A stretch of 44,770 nucleotides of DNA from contig JAFGRD010000063.1 in assembly GCA_016935315.1 (NCBI GenBank), positions 1 to 44,770 on the forward strand, written 5' to 3'. The notes under the pieces were generated by a model. The model saw nothing but the letters and a program-made list of their open reading frames with translations, was not told where the DNA came from and made no database searches. Positions 25,902 through 34,205 of the stretch are shown in pieces. This stretch comes from Pirellulales bacterium (GTDB taxonomy: Bacteria; Planctomycetota; Planctomycetia; Pirellulales; Thermoguttaceae). Both the position numbers and the translations under genes were made by a program. How positions within the stretch are numbered: the stretch's first letter is position 1; each line of letters begins with the position of its first letter.

Positions 25902-28895
25902 ATGGCCAGTCTCCGAACTGATCCCGAGTTCTCTCGCCATCTATGGCTCGCACTGTTGCTGGGAGCGATCGTCTATGGTGGCTCGATGCTCTTTGGCCAG
26001 GGGGAAAGCCCCGCCTTGCCGGAAGAGAACGTGGTTGGGGTCCGCGTCGAAGGCAAGCTGAGCATGTCCGAAGCCGAGGTGATGCGCCATATCCACACTC
26101 GAGCCGGGCGACCCTTCGACCTGGAGATCGTCGAAGAAGACGTTCGCCGTCTGAACCGCACGGGGCTGTTCGTCAACGTCGAGACCTTCTCCCAGAAGGT
26201 GCAGGGCGGCCGGGTGGTCGTGTTTCGGCTGCTCGAACGTCCTGTTCTGAAGGAGATCCTGTTCGTCGGCAACAAGCAGATCAAGACCCGTGTCCTGAAG
26301 AAAGAAGCCGGTGTGCAGGTTGGCGACGCTTCGGACCCGTTCGCGGTCGAGGAGGGTCGTCGCCGCCTTGAGGAGTTCTATCAAGGCCGCGGTTTCAGCA
26401 AGGCTCGGGTGACCGTCAGCGAGGGCGCCAAGCCCGGCGAAAGGCGCGCCGTCTACCTGATCAACGAGGGTCGCAAGCAGCGAGTCCTTTGGACAGGATT
26501 CATCGGCAACACGATCGCCTCCGACGCTCGGCTGCGAACGCAGATCCAATCGAAGCCTCCCATTCTGTACGTTTTCAAGGGTGAGGTTGACAAGAAGCAG
26601 GTGGACGAGGACGTGAATCGGCTGACGGCCTACTATCGCAGCCTGGGATTCTTCAGCGCGCGGATCAGCCGAGAAATCGTGCCCAACAAGGACCAGACTT
26701 GGGCCACGATCACATTCGTCATCGACGAAGGGCCGCGCTACCGCGTCCAGGGCGTCTCATTTGTCGGCAATGGAAGGTTCTCTTCGGACGAATTGGGGGC
26801 GGAGCTGACCCTCAAAGACGGCCAACCCTTCAACCAGGACCAGATGAACAATGACGTGCGTGCAATCCAGGAGAAGTACGGCAGCATTGGCTACATCTTT
26901 GCCGACATTCAGGCGGACCCGCGATTCCTCGAAGAGCCCGGCGTGATCGATCTGGTCTACAACGTTGCCGAAGGCGACCGCTATCGTGTCGGTCGGATCA
27001 ACGTGCAGATCAAGGGAGAGTATCCCCACACCAAAATTACCACGGTGCTGAATCGCCTCTCGTTGAAGCCGGGCGACATTGTAGACGTCCGAAAACTCCG
27101 GGCCAGCGAGCGACGCCTGCGCGCCTCAGGGCTGTTCTTGAGCGATCCCGCCAGCGGCGCCCAGCCGAAGATCGTCTTCAACCCGCCCGAGTTGGACGAA
27201 GCAGAGACGGAGATCGCCCGGAAACCTCGGCCGAAGGTGCGCGGACAGAGCCCCGACCTGGTGCCGTGCGACGGCTGGAGGTGGGTTCCATCGGCCGATT
27301 CGCGACCGGGCGATCGGCGGGTGGACCTGGTGCTGCCTTGCCAGAGGGTCAGCCCCGGCTCGCCGCCACGGTTCGAGGATCCCGCCGAGTATCCGCCACA
27401 GACGCCCGGCAGTCGGCCCGGTCTGCAAACACCGCCATCGCCGCAGTTCCCGCCCGCAGCGTGGGCGACGCCCATGACTGGGCAAGGCCAGATGACAGTG
27501 CGAGGCCAAACGCCTCCGCAATCGGCTTGGCAGATGCCGCAGTATCCGCCAAGGCAAGCGTGGCCGAATGATCGCGCCCTGCCGCCGGGGACAACCGGCC
27601 AAACGTCGGCGAGTGGAGCCCTCCCCCCCTATCCCACGGCACCGAGCGGGATCGGCGCGGCGTCCACGGGATCGGCGCCGGCGTTCGCCGCGCCGGTCCA
27701 GCCCCATGCCCGTATGGCTGCCGTTCCCACGCCGCTGGCGGATCGGGAGGGCATCTTCAGTGAAGACTCCCCGTTCTTCGGCGGGGCCGCTGACGGCGAT
27801 TTCACGCGCCCGTTGCCGCTGGACGTGATCGCCCAGGAGACGCAGACCGGCCGGCTGATGTTCGGGGTGGGCGTAAACTCCGACGCCGGCCTGGTGGGGT
27901 CGGTAGTGATCGACGAGCAGAACTTCGATTGGACGCGGTTCCCCAACAGTTGGGAGGACGTCCGCAATGCCACCGCATGGCGTGGCGCCGGGCAGCGGTT
28001 CCGCCTCGAGTTGGTGCCGGGGACGCTGGTCCAACGCTACACGGTCAATTTCCAGGAACCTTACTTGATGGACACGGCCGTCGGCCTGGGGCTGAGCGGC
28101 TACTACTACGATCGCCGCTACACGGAATGGGACGAGCAGCGCCTGGGAGGTTCCGTGAGGCTCGGATACAGCATCACCCATGATCTTTCGGGAGCTTTCA
28201 CGTTCCGCGGCGCGAAAATCAACATCCACGATCCGATCGTGCCGGTCGGCAGCGGACTGACGGAACTCGATGAGGTCGTGGGGGACAACGCGCTTTACGG
28301 GTTCGGCGTCAACATGACCCACGACACGCGCGACAACGCCTTCCTGGCCACGCAGGGGCATCTGTTCGAGGTGTCGCTCGAGCAGGTCCTGGGCTCGTTT
28401 GAATACCCGCGGGTCGATGTGGACCTTCGCCGCTACTTCCTCATCCACGAACGGCCCGACGGCTCCGGACGCCACGTGCTGAGCCTCTCGGCCCGATTCG
28501 GCTACACGGGCGACAACACGCCCATCTACGATCACTACTACGCCGGCGGGTTCACCACGTTGCGCGGGTTCGATTTCCGAGGGGCCTCGCCTCGCGACCC
28601 CGTCTTCAACGTGGCCCTTGGCGGCCACTTCCTGCTGCTGGGCAAGATCCAGTACCTCTTCCCGATCACGGCCGACGATATGTTGCGCGCAGTGGTCTTC
28701 TGCGACACGGGCACGGTGGAGCCGTTTATCGACGACTGGACTGACAAGTACCGTGTGGCCCCGGGATTCGGCCTGCGTATCACCGTGCCCGCCATGGGCC
28801 CCGCGCCGATCGCACTCGACTTCGCTTTCCCGATCAGCACGCAAGCGGGCGACCGCGAGGAGGTCTTCAGCTTCTTCGTGGGCTTCAACTACTGA
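25902..28895 (+). CDS. bamA: BamA/Omp85 outer-membrane assembly protein with long linker insert
   Basis: 997 residues, against about 810 in E. coli. An N-terminal hydrophobic segment (12-31) acts as signal or anchor. Five POTRA-like domains: about 43-112, 113-189, 192-277, 280-356 and 360-480. The fifth is interrupted near 428-470 before its last strand (DRRVDLVLPCQ). Residues about 482-640 form a low-complexity Pro/Gln/Ala/Thr-rich insert. The 16-strand barrel runs from about 645 to the C-terminal aromatic signal FFVGFNY and includes GFTTLRGFDFRGASP, the conserved RGF lid-lock motif. It folds and inserts outer-membrane proteins, implying a diderm envelope. Cysteines C456 and C480 flank the fifth-POTRA interruption. 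It converges with htrA, a protease of envelope quality control. Confidence 0.93.
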   Translation: MASLRTDPEFSRHLWLALLLGAIVYGGSMLFGQGESPALPEENVVGVRVEGKLSMSEAEVMRHIHTRAGRPFDLEIVEEDVRRLNRTGLFVNVETFSQKVQGGRVVVFRLLERPVLKEILFVGNKQIKTRVLKKEAGVQVGDASDPFAVEEGRRRLEEFYQGRGFSKARVTVSEGAKPGERRAVYLINEGRKQRVLWTGFIGNTIASDARLRTQIQSKPPILYVFKGEVDKKQVDEDVNRLTAYYRSLGFFSARISREIVPNKDQTWATITFVIDEGPRYRVQGVSFVGNGRFSSDELGAELTLKDGQPFNQDQMNNDVRAIQEKYGSIGYIFADIQADPRFLEEPGVIDLVYNVAEGDRYRVGRINVQIKGEYPHTKITTVLNRLSLKPGDIVDVRKLRASERRLRASGLFLSDPASGAQPKIVFNPPELDEAETEIARKPRPKVRGQSPDLVPCDGWRWVPSADSRPGDRRVDLVLPCQRVSPGSPPRFEDPAEYPPQTPGSRPGLQTPPSPQFPPAAWATPMTGQGQMTVRGQTPPQSAWQMPQYPPRQAWPNDRALPPGTTGQTSASGALPPYPTAPSGIGAASTGSAPAFAAPVQPHARMAAVPTPLADREGIFSEDSPFFGGAADGDFTRPLPLDVIAQETQTGRLMFGVGVNSDAGLVGSVVIDEQNFDWTRFPNSWEDVRNATAWRGAGQRFRLELVPGTLVQRYTVNFQEPYLMDTAVGLGLSGYYYDRRYTEWDEQRLGGSVRLGYSITHDLSGAFTFRGAKINIHDPIVPVGSGLTELDEVVGDNALYGFGVNMTHDTRDNAFLATQGHLFEVSLEQVLGSFEYPRVDVDLRRYFLIHERPDGSGRHVLSLSARFGYTGDNTPIYDHYYAGGFTTLRGFDFRGASPRDPVFNVALGGHFLLLGKIQYLFPITADDMLRAVVFCDTGTVEPFIDDWTDKYRVAPGFGLRITVPAMGPAPIALDFAFPISTQAGDREEVFSFFVGFNY

Positions 28896-28927
28896 CGCTC
28901 TATCGTCTAGCCGTTCTCCATTCTCGC

Positions 28928-30457
28928 TCAGGAACTCTGCAGCACGAGAAACACGTTTCCGTCGGGGGTGCGGACGTTCAGTAAAATGCCGTCTCGCAGC
29001 GACTTGCCCTTCAGGGCGGCTTCGAACTCGGCCACCGACGCGACCGGCTTCTGCTCCACGCTACGGATCAACATACCGGCCGAGAGGCCCGCTGAGGCCG
29101 CAATCCCGTCCGGGTCCACCCCGGTAATCAGCACGCCGGAGAAACCCTCCAGGTCGAGTTGCTGTGCGACCTGAGCGGTCAGCTCGCCGACCTCCAAACC
29201 GAGGTCCTCGCTGGTGAACGTTGGGCCGACGCTGCCTCCACGAGGACGGGCGCGCGGTGTCACCGAGGCGACGCCGAAGTCGCCGGGCAGCGGTTTGACC
29301 ACGACGGTCAGCTTGGTCGGTTTGCGGTTTCGGAGGATATCGACGGTCTGCTTCGATCCCGCGGCCGACCGCTCCACGACCTGCTGCAGGCCGCGCGGAT
29401 CGTTGACCGGCTGGCCGGCGAAAGCAAGGATCACGTCGCCTTCCGCAAATCCGGCCGCGGCCGCCGGGGTGTCGGGATAGACGTCCATGACCAGAACCCC
29501 CTTGTTCGGGGGTACGCCGAATTTGCCAGCTAGTTGGGCATCCATCTCGGCGATCTTCACTCCCAAATAGGCCCGCTCGACCTTGCCGCTTTGGACCAGT
29601 TGTCCGGTGACCCATTTGGCGAGATTCACGGGGATGGCAAACCCGACACCTTGGTAGCCGCCGTTGCTGGAGGCGATGGCCGTGTTGATTCCGACCACCT
29701 GGCCGTCGAGATTGACCAACGGGCCCCCGGAGTTGCCGGGGTTGATCATCGCGTCGGTCTGGAGGAAATTCGCCCGCTTCCCGGTCCTCAGGGCACGGCC
29801 CTTGCTACTGATGATTCCCGCGCTGACGGTCCCTTCGAGTTCGAACGGATTGCCGACGGCCAGCACCCAGTCGCCGATTTCCAGGCTGTCGGAATCGCCC
29901 ATAGCCGCCGCCGGCAAGGGTTCGTCGGCGCTGATGCGAACGACCGCCAGGTCCGTCTGCTCATCGCTCTTGACGTCGACGGCCTTGAATTGGCGCCCGT
30001 CGGACAATTCCACGGCGATCTCGTCGGCGCCCTCGACCACGTGGTTGTTTGTCAGAATGATGCCGGCCGGGTCGATAATCACGCCCGAGCCAAGTCCTTC
30101 GCGTTGCGGTATCCCGGGGTGATAGCGGAAGAAATCTGGCATGCCGGGTTCGTCGAAGAAGTCCTCCCAGGGGGTGCCCTGGAAGGGATTCTCGCGTTGG
30201 CGGTTTCCCTCCGGCATCTCGACGCGCCGCGACTTGACCGTGGTCTTAACGCTCACGACCGTGGGAAGGACCTTCTTGGCGGCCGCCCGGAACGCCCGAG
30301 AGAGGCTTCTCGCCTGGGCCGCTGCGCCGGAGTCTCCGGCTGACGCCGGCTCCTGCCCTCCCGCTGCCTGCCAGAAAACACTGGTGAAGATGACCGTCAG
30401 GGCCAAAGCCCCTGCCGCCATCCAAGGCCTACCACGATATTGGTCTTTTCGATGCAT
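28928..30457 (-). CDS. HtrA/Deg-family periplasmic serine protease
   Basis: 509 residues from the ATG behind AAGGAGG; a longer frame upstream has no such site. A hydrophobic segment (13-31) is a signal or membrane anchor. The trypsin-like domain has H139 (TNNHVVEG), D169 (TDLAVV) and S243 (INPGNSGGPL). There are two PDZ domains, about 295-390 and 415-505. It matches the Do/DegQ/MucD pattern: ATP-independent degradation or chaperoning of misfolded periplasmic proteins. A Q-linker-like charged segment (about 78-118) precedes the catalytic core, as in the LA loop of DegP. It is convergent with bamA with only 32 bp between stop codons. Confidence 0.95.
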   Translation of the reverse strand: MHRKDQYRGRPWMAAGALALTVIFTSVFWQAAGGQEPASAGDSGAAAQARSLSRAFRAAAKKVLPTVVSVKTTVKSRRVEMPEGNRQRENPFQGTPWEDFFDEPGMPDFFRYHPGIPQREGLGSGVIIDPAGIILTNNHVVEGADEIAVELSDGRQFKAVDVKSDEQTDLAVVRISADEPLPAAAMGDSDSLEIGDWVLAVGNPFELEGTVSAGIISSKGRALRTGKRANFLQTDAMINPGNSGGPLVNLDGQVVGINTAIASSNGGYQGVGFAIPVNLAKWVTGQLVQSGKVERAYLGVKIAEMDAQLAGKFGVPPNKGVLVMDVYPDTPAAAAGFAEGDVILAFAGQPVNDPRGLQQVVERSAAGSKQTVDILRNRKPTKLTVVVKPLPGDFGVASVTPRARPRGGSVGPTFTSEDLGLEVGELTAQVAQQLDLEGFSGVLITGVDPDGIAASAGLSAGMLIRSVEQKPVASVAEFEAALKGKSLRDGILLNVRTPDGNVFLVLQSS

Positions 30458-30550
30458 TCGCGAATCCTCCTTCTGCCGATTGACTGACGCTGCCCAAACC
30501 AGAGCACCTTGTCCAATGGAAGCCCGCAAGAGGCCCTGCCTCGCCACGTT

Positions 30551-30579
30551 CATCTAGGGCTTGTTTCCCACCCGACCAA
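30551..30579 (-). promoter_or_regulatory. Possible htrA promoter
   Basis: On the minus strand TTGGTC (30579-30574), 17-bp spacer, TAGATG (30556-30551). Reasonable spacing, moderate match, 94 bp before the htrA start. Confidence 0.35.
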
Positions 30580-30666
30580 TTTTCTTTCGCCATTCACGGC
30601 GGGGCAAGGGCAGTTTCGTGGCGTGAACGTAGTGGCAGCGCGGCGGGCGCGCTGCAGCGTCGCCGA

Positions 30667-30695
30667 TTGACAAAAGCTGGGACGGCTGCTAACGT
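30667..30695 (+). promoter_or_regulatory. Sigma70-like promoter of rnc
   Basis: TTGACA (30667-30672), exactly 17 bp, TAACGT (30690-30695). The -35 is perfect. The leader before the rnc ATG would be about 48 nt. Confidence 0.6.
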
Positions 30696-30749
30696 TACGT
30701 AGGTGGCTTCTTCTTTGGTTGATTGCGCCTTTTGTCAATAGGCTCAATA

Positions 30750-31487
30750 ATGTCTCTTGACGCACAGGAGAGTTCAGAATTCGATTTGCAGGCGCAACTC
30801 GAAGCCTGCCAGCGGCGCGTCGGCTACCAGTTCAAGGATAAGGAGATGCTGCGGGAGGCCTTGACGCATGCGTCGGGTGCGGAACATCGCCTTGTCTCGA
30901 ACGAGAGACTCGAATTCCTTGGCGACGCCATCCTGGGTGCCGTCGTCTGCGAAATCCTTTACCGTCAATATCCGGAGTATCTCGAGGGAGACTTGACCAA
31001 GATCAAGTCGGTCGTCGTCAGCCGGCAGACCTGTGCAAAAATCAGTGAAACACTGGGAATGCAGGAGTTCCTGATCCTCGGAAAGGGGATGACTACCCAC
31101 CCCGAGGTACCGCCCTCGTTGCTGTCCGACGTGTTCGAGTCTCTGGTGGCCGCCATCTACCTCGACGGCGGCGATCCCGCCGTTCGGGAGTTCCTCGAAA
31201 AGCACATCGGTCCGGAGATCGAGCTTGCCGCGGGCGGCGAGTCGGGAGGCAACTACAAGTCGCTGCTGCAGCAACTGGCCCAACGCGAGCACGGCACGAC
31301 GCCGACCTACCAGTTGCTGGATGAGAAGGGCCCCGACCACAGCAAGTGTTTCAAGATCGCCGCGCGGGTCGGAGGCACTCGCTTCCAGGGCGCCTGGGGG
31401 CGCAACAAGAAGGAGGCCGAGCAGCGGGCCGCTCGCAATGCGCTCAGTGAGCTCAACGAGGAGCCCCCGCCGTTCCCGTCCGACTAG
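30750..31487 (+). CDS. rnc: Ribonuclease III
   Basis: Endonuclease for double-stranded RNA: rRNA processing and mRNA decay. 245 residues from ATG 30750. The endonuclease domain has the signature NERLEFLGDA (51-60) with E55 and D59, and the second metal pair D127 and E130 in LLSDVFESLVAAIYLDGG. The C-terminal dsRNA-binding domain spans about 167-236 (NYKSLLQQLAQ ... GAWGRNKKEAEQRAARNAL). The C-terminus is Pro-rich. Shine-Dalgarno weak. It stands alone rather than next to era or acpP. All catalytic residues are present. Confidence 0.96.
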   Translation: MSLDAQESSEFDLQAQLEACQRRVGYQFKDKEMLREALTHASGAEHRLVSNERLEFLGDAILGAVVCEILYRQYPEYLEGDLTKIKSVVVSRQTCAKISETLGMQEFLILGKGMTTHPEVPPSLLSDVFESLVAAIYLDGGDPAVREFLEKHIGPEIELAAGGESGGNYKSLLQQLAQREHGTTPTYQLLDEKGPDHSKCFKIAARVGGTRFQGAWGRNKKEAEQRAARNALSELNEEPPPFPSD

Positions 31488-31580
31488 CACCAGCGTTTTC
31501 GCTTCGTGGAATCGGCGCCCTACTTGGTTCTTATCACTAATCGGCGTCCCGAACGGGAAGGCCACTTGTGGCTGGATGAC

Positions 31581-31684
31581 TATGGACGCTTGCACAGTCA
31601 AAGCGCGAAGGCGACCAACGGGAGCCCGATTTTTTTCCGGCCTCCCGTCGGTCGGCCTTGATCATTCGCAATGCAAACATCAAT
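31581..31684 (+). repeat. Dispersed repeat family A, copy A3
   Basis: GGACGCTTGCACAGTCAAAG, then CCAACGGGAGCCCGATTTTT, and the tail CTTGATCATTCGCAATGCAA. It matches A1 over its full length. The right hairpin arm is changed to CCGTCGG (31645-31651). Its last bases, ACATCAAT, run into the start codon of the downstream PP-loop gene. Confidence 0.8.
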
Positions 31685-32690
31685 GATGCCTTGTGCCGTT
31701 GCCCTGTTTTCCGGCGGTCTGGATAGCATGCTGTCCGTTCGCATCATGCAAGCGCAAGGGTACGTGGTCGAGGCATTGAACATTCGCACGATCTTCAGTT
31801 GTTGCCGGGCGAGAGCGGCGCAGGCCGCAGCCACGCTGGGCGCCCGCCTGACGGTCATGGCCGTCGGCGACGACTATCTGGACGTGGTCCGCAACCCCTT
31901 GTACGGATATGGGAAAGGGGTCAACCCGTGTGTCGACTGTCGCATCTACATGTGCCGCATGGCCGCCCGATTCATGGAAGAGGTCCAGGCTTCCGTGGTG
32001 GTCACGGGCGAGATCGTGGGGCAGCGGCCGATGAGCCAGAAGCGACACCAACTTGATTTGATCGCGCGCCGTTCGGGGCTGGACGGGCGGCTACTGCGCC
32101 CGCTCTCTGCCAGACTACTTGCTCCCACGATCCCGGAAATCGAGCAGGCGGTTGATCGGGAGAAGCTGTACAGTTTCAGCAATCGCGGCCGAAGCGGATT
32201 AATCGAGTTGGCCGAGCGACTGGGAATCTCCAAACGGGGAATCGACAGGATTCCGTCGCCGTCGTCCGGATGCGCGCTGACCGAACCTCTGTTCGCAACT
32301 CGCGTGCGCGATCTAATGCAGCAACATCCCGACGCGGCACGCTGGGACTTCGAACTGTTGAATCACGGCAGGCACTTTCGCTTCGATCGGCAAACGAAAA
32401 TCGTCGTGGGACGCAATGCCGAGGAAAACGCCACGCTTCGGTTGATGGCCGAGCGGGCAGACGCACCGGAGCCGGTTCTCCTGGTGCCGGAGACTTTTCC
32501 CGGGCCCCATGCGCTGATCGTGGGAGAGGCGGCCGACCCACGCGTGCTGCGGTTTGCCGGAGCGTTGATATTACGCTACGCCAGCCATCCCTCTCCAGAT
32601 TGCCCTCAGGTCCGCCTAAGCGCGCGAGGTGCCGACCGTACCATCGCCATCCAACCCGACCCGACCGCCCAATCGGCCGCGACTCTCTGA
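31683..32690 (+). CDS. PP-loop tRNA-thiolation-like enzyme fused to an NFACT-R-like domain
   Basis: 335 residues from ATG 31683. An in-frame ATG at 31671 lies inside repeat A3, and ATG 31686 is equally possible. The ATP-pyrophosphatase loop is SGGLDS (10-15). A Cys pair NPCVDC (81-86) and a later Cys in SPSSGCALT (C197) resemble the two catalytic cysteines of thiouridylases such as MnmA and ThiI. The C-terminal part (about 219-320), with LNHGRHFRFDRQTKIVVGRN and ENATL, resembles the NFACT-R RNA-binding domain. Probably a tRNA sulfur-transfer enzyme; the modified base is unknown. It is not MnmA itself. A perfect hairpin terminator follows at 32721. Confidence 0.78.
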   Translation: MMPCAVALFSGGLDSMLSVRIMQAQGYVVEALNIRTIFSCCRARAAQAAATLGARLTVMAVGDDYLDVVRNPLYGYGKGVNPCVDCRIYMCRMAARFMEEVQASVVVTGEIVGQRPMSQKRHQLDLIARRSGLDGRLLRPLSARLLAPTIPEIEQAVDREKLYSFSNRGRSGLIELAERLGISKRGIDRIPSPSSGCALTEPLFATRVRDLMQQHPDAARWDFELLNHGRHFRFDRQTKIVVGRNAEENATLRLMAERADAPEPVLLVPETFPGPHALIVGEAADPRVLRFAGALILRYASHPSPDCPQVRLSARGADRTIAIQPDPTAQSAATL

Positions 32691-32720
32691 CTCCAGGGCC
32701 TGGCTTCTCCAGGAAAGCAG

Positions 32721-32755
32721 AAACGCCCGGTCAGCTGTGCCGGGCGTTTCTTTCT
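32721..32755 (+). terminator. Intrinsic terminator of the PP-loop gene
   Basis: AAACGCCCGG (32721-32730), 9-base loop, CCGGGCGTTT (32740-32749), then CTTTCTC. A perfect 10-bp stem with a U-rich end. On the minus strand it also ends in TTTCTGC and may work in both directions. Confidence 0.8.
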
Positions 32756-32774
32756 CGTCGTGGCAGATTGAGAC

Positions 32775-32807
32775 AAAAAAGCCCTCGCCCCGAATTGGCG
32801 CAAGGGC
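32775..32807 (-). terminator. Intrinsic terminator of the lysine-repeat gene
   Basis: On the minus strand GCCCTTGCGCC, loop AATTC, GGGGCGAGGGC, then TTTTTT. A GC-rich stem of 11 positions with two mismatches, eight bases after the stop codon of the gene at 32815-33054. Confidence 0.8.
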
Positions 32808-32814
32808 CGAGGCG

Positions 32815-33054
32815 TCACTTCTTCTTCTTGGTTGCCTTTTTCTTGGCAACCTTCTTCTTTTTCTTGGCAACCTTCTTCTTGGCAGCCTTCTTCTTCTTCT
32901 TGGCGACCTTCTTTTTCTTGGCGACCTTCTTCTTCTTGGCCACCTTCTTTTTGGCCACCTTCTTCTTGGCGACCTTCTTCTTCTTGGCCACCTTCTTCTT
33001 CTTGGCGACCTTCTTCTTGGCCACCTTCTTCGCGGTCTTCTTCTTCTTGGCCAC
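32815..33054 (-). CDS. Lysine-repeat histone H1-like protein
   Basis: 79 residues, starting at GTG seven bases after a strong AGGAGG. The whole protein is a run of 14 short units (V/A/T)-A-K(2-5): 51 of 79 residues are Lys, the rest almost only Ala and Val. This resembles the C-terminal tails of histone H1 and the chlamydial Hc1/Hc2 proteins, so non-specific DNA binding and nucleoid compaction are likely; this is inferred from composition alone. The gene has a matching terminator, so it is a real transcription unit. The DNA is a tandem array of 15-21-bp units that leaves all six frames open; the other frames are by-products. Confidence 0.8.
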   Translation of the reverse strand: MAKKKKTAKKVAKKKVAKKKKVAKKKKVAKKKVAKKKVAKKKKVAKKKKVAKKKKKAAKKKVAKKKKKVAKKKATKKKK

Positions 33055-34205
33055 CGCACGTCCTCCTAACTAACGATTCGGGCGATTTCCATGTCGTCCA
33101 ACGGGCTGGGACCGTAGTCCGGCAGGCCCATCGCCACCGAAACAAGACAACGAACTTACCGACATCCTGTCACCATCGCACATGGCGTGGAAAGAAGCCG
33201 CCGTTCGTTTCCATCCTTCTTCATCGACTTGACCAGAAACTTTAGTTTCGCCGAGTCCTCCACGGCGCCAACTCTTCATGATCGTATCCATTTTGAAAAT
33301 CTTTGCAAGTACAATTCTCCGCTGGAGGCAGATTTTTCTTGCCGTCACACCGCGCATTTCCGAACAACCCACATCATTCAGCAGGCGACGAACGTCATCA
33401 ACGGCTTGTCGATCTGTCGATAGATCACTTCCGCAACCCACGCGCTGTTGCTACCTCGATCACGATGCCTCGCATGCGTCCATCGTACGCCGAAGTCACG
33501 ATCATCGATCGAGATTCGACCAGCTCTCGCCGTCGCAGTTGACGCCCCGAGGGCGAGCAAGTCTCCTCGTCCCGCGATGCGGTCAGGCCGGGTTGATTCG
33601 CGTCGCACTGAGCCGGTGTGTGGTCTGCGGGCAAGGACGCTCCGTGGCCACAGGCCTCTTCGTAAGTCGTTTTCCAAAAAGACCTTGCGATGGGCCGCCG
33701 ACGACGGTTCCCAGATGAAACACCCGTTGTCTGTGTGCCGCGCACACGCCACGCAACGGCTTCGGACAAGCCAATTCTCAGCACGCAACGATCACAACGA
33801 CTGCCGTTCGTTCGACCCACCACATACTGTCTGCGGCGTGACGCGCGTGGCACGCGTCGCGCCGGGGCAGTCCGTCTACGAGTCACCACAACGGCGCAAA
33901 GGCGCACAACCACGAGATACGCTCTTGCCGGTGGCAATACTACACGTCGGCGCGCTTCGGGCCGACCCTTGCGGGAACACGGAACGACGCGAAGGGTCGT
34001 CTGGGCCTTCGGGAAAAAAGTTTCTTCGATTCATGAATTTCATAGCCGAAAGAGGCGCCGGGCAGCGTCAGCATCGCCTGGATCGTCGAAAGGCGCGCGG
34101 CCCGAACCGGAAGAAGAGTCGGGGCCAGTGGACGGGTTGTGAGCTCGGAAGGAGTGCCGGAATGGCGCCTCAAGGTGGAACGTCGGGCGGCCAGCGGTGC
34201 CGCCT
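33055..34205. other. 1.15-kb gene-free region upstream of the lysine-repeat gene
   Basis: The longest empty stretch. Many overlapping short open frames exist on both strands; none has a ribosome site with a recognisable product. 33180-33430 is clearly richer in A/T than the surroundings. A GACGCG-N7-CGCGTC inverted repeat lies at 33840-33858. No DnaA boxes, tRNA or terminator seen. It may hold a long leader for the lysine-repeat gene, an ncRNA or decayed genes. Confidence 0.45.

Noticed and set aside
27126-28844. 572-codon frame antisense to bamA
   Set aside because: A shadow of the bamA coding sequence; no domain.
32815-33054. CRISPR-like array
   Set aside because: The units are contiguous 15-21-bp coding repeats without unique spacers.
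32832-33073. Hydrophobic and Arg-rich products of the other frames across the lysine-repeat gene
   Set aside because: A tandem repeat without stops leaves all frames open. Only the minus-strand Lys frame has AGGAGG, a start codon and a terminator.
33378-33937. Minus-strand open frames of 130-170 codons in the gap before the ThuA gene
   Set aside because: No ribosome site and no domain, rich in Arg/Ser/Thr as expected from non-coding GC-rich DNA.
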